From the NCBI GenBank assembly GCA_903887655.1, contig CAISQQ010000410.1:1-6683 (forward strand): DNA of 6,683 nucleotides, read 5' to 3'. The position numbers and the translations under genes were made by a program. This document shows positions 6,059 through 6,683 of the stretch, in pieces (the stretch's first letter is position 1; every line of letters starts with the position of its first letter). This DNA is from an uncultured Burkholderiales bacterium (GTDB lineage Bacteria; Pseudomonadota; Gammaproteobacteria; Burkholderiales; Burkholderiaceae_C). The notes under the pieces were generated by a model that had not been told where the DNA came from, made no database searches, and saw only the letters and a program-made list of their open reading frames with translations.

Positions 6059-6683
6059 ATGACCCAAAGCCTGCCCACCCCCCCCAACACCATCACCGTG
6101 GGTGAACTCATTGCCCGCTATTTAGAAGCCTCAGGGGTGCGCGCCGCTTTTGGTGTGGTGTCGATTCACAACTTGCCCATCTTGGATGCGTTTTTTAAGC
6201 GCCAGCATTTGCCCCAGGGCATTCGCTTCGTCCCCGCCCGGGGCGAGGCGGGTGCTTGCAACATGGCCGATGCCTATGCGCGGGTGACGCGAGGCACGGG
6301 TGTCTTTGTCACGAGCACCGGCACCGGGGCGGGCAACGCAGCAGGGGCCTTGGTGGAAGCGATGACAGCGGGCACGCCGATGCTGCACTTGACCGGTCAA
6401 ATAGACTCGGAGTATGTCGATCTCGACTACGGTTTTATTCACGAAGCCCCCGATCAACTGGGCATGCTCAAAGCGGTGAGCAAGGCCGCCTACCGCATTC
6501 GAAACCCGCAAACGGCGCTCGCCATTTTGAAAGAAGCCTCCCGCGTGGCCCACACCGCCCCGTGTGGGCCAGTGAGCATTGAGATTGCCATTGATGTGCA
6601 AAAGGCCATGCTGCCCGAGCCACACCCCGCGGAGTTGAAGCCCGTGTTTACCCCCCCGGTCGCACCCGATGTGGCGATGCTCG
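6059..6683 (+). CDS. ThDP-dependent enzyme, acetolactate synthase/benzoylformate decarboxylase superfamily (3' partial)
   Basis: The first 208 codons of an enzyme normally about 530-570 aa long; the frame is open to the right edge. The visible part is the N-terminal pyrimidine-binding domain (about residues 11-180) and the start of the linker to the central domain. Glu63 in PARGEAGACNMADAYAR is the conserved Glu that activates the thiamine aminopyrimidine, and TSTGTGAGNAAG (85-96) is the usual Gly-rich turn after it. The first active-site loop reads FGVVSIHNLPILD (31-43), where most relatives have a Pro-Gly pair after FGx. The C-terminal domain with the GDG...N diphosphate/Mg motif is outside. 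Likely chemistry is cleavage or ligation of a C-C bond next to a carbonyl (2-oxoacid decarboxylation or carboligation). The ATG at 6059 fits the usual domain start but has no clear ribosome site. It lies 62 bp after the IclR gene, probably in the same operon. Confidence 0.9.
   Translation, partial: MTQSLPTPPNTITVGELIARYLEASGVRAAFGVVSIHNLPILDAFFKRQHLPQGIRFVPARGEAGACNMADAYARVTRGTGVFVTSTGTGAGNAAGALVEAMTAGTPMLHLTGQIDSEYVDLDYGFIHEAPDQLGMLKAVSKAAYRIRNPQTALAILKEASRVAHTAPCGPVSIEIAIDVQKAMLPEPHPAELKPVFTPPVAPDVAML

Noticed and set aside
1..6683. Mobile elements, CRISPR arrays, tRNA or rRNA genes
   Set aside because: No transposase, terminal inverted repeats, spacer-repeat pattern or structured RNA gene could be seen on either strand.

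Overview
The window is a GC-rich, densely packed stretch of bacterial chromosome in which all eight genes lie on the plus strand. Heavy use of TTG and CTC/CTG leucine codons, Shine-Dalgarno-led starts and the mix of gene families fit a betaproteobacterium of the Burkholderiales, most plausibly Comamonadaceae (Limnohabitans/Rhodoferax/Polaromonas-like). That placement is a judgement from codon style and gene content; no database search was run.

Layout: (1) the 3' part of a NitT/TauT-type ABC transporter ATPase, cut by the left edge; (2) its periplasmic substrate-binding protein, with a 13-bp tandem repeat and a pyrimidine-rich leader upstream; (3) a 148-bp gap holding a long imperfect hairpin; (4) the single permease of the importer; (5) a short-chain dehydrogenase/reductase whose start overlaps the permease stop by 8 bp; (6) a small cupin protein; (7) a 113-bp gap with 12-bp repeats; (8) an alpha/beta hydrolase carrying two in-frame 9-bp repeat tracts; (9) an IclR-family regulator overlapping the hydrolase by ATGA; (10) the N-terminal third or so of a thiamine-diphosphate (ThDP) enzyme of the acetolactate synthase/benzoylformate decarboxylase superfamily, cut by the right edge. 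No gap between genes exceeds 150 bp.

Together the genes look like a substrate-inducible uptake-and-catabolism operon. The ABC importer would bring in a small organic anion (NitT/TauT relatives carry sulfonates, aromatic carboxylates or pyrimidine precursors). The SDR, cupin, hydrolase and ThDP enzyme would oxidise and cleave it, and the IclR protein would sense an intermediate. I do not recognise the set as a named pathway and the substrate cannot be read from the sequence, so the cluster is the main candidate for an undescribed system. Details worth a second look are a cupin with Arg in place of its last metal-binding His, an atypical active-site loop in the ThDP enzyme, a regulator embedded inside the operon, a possible attenuator between binding protein and permease, and recurring short tandem duplications in the gaps and in the hydrolase gene.
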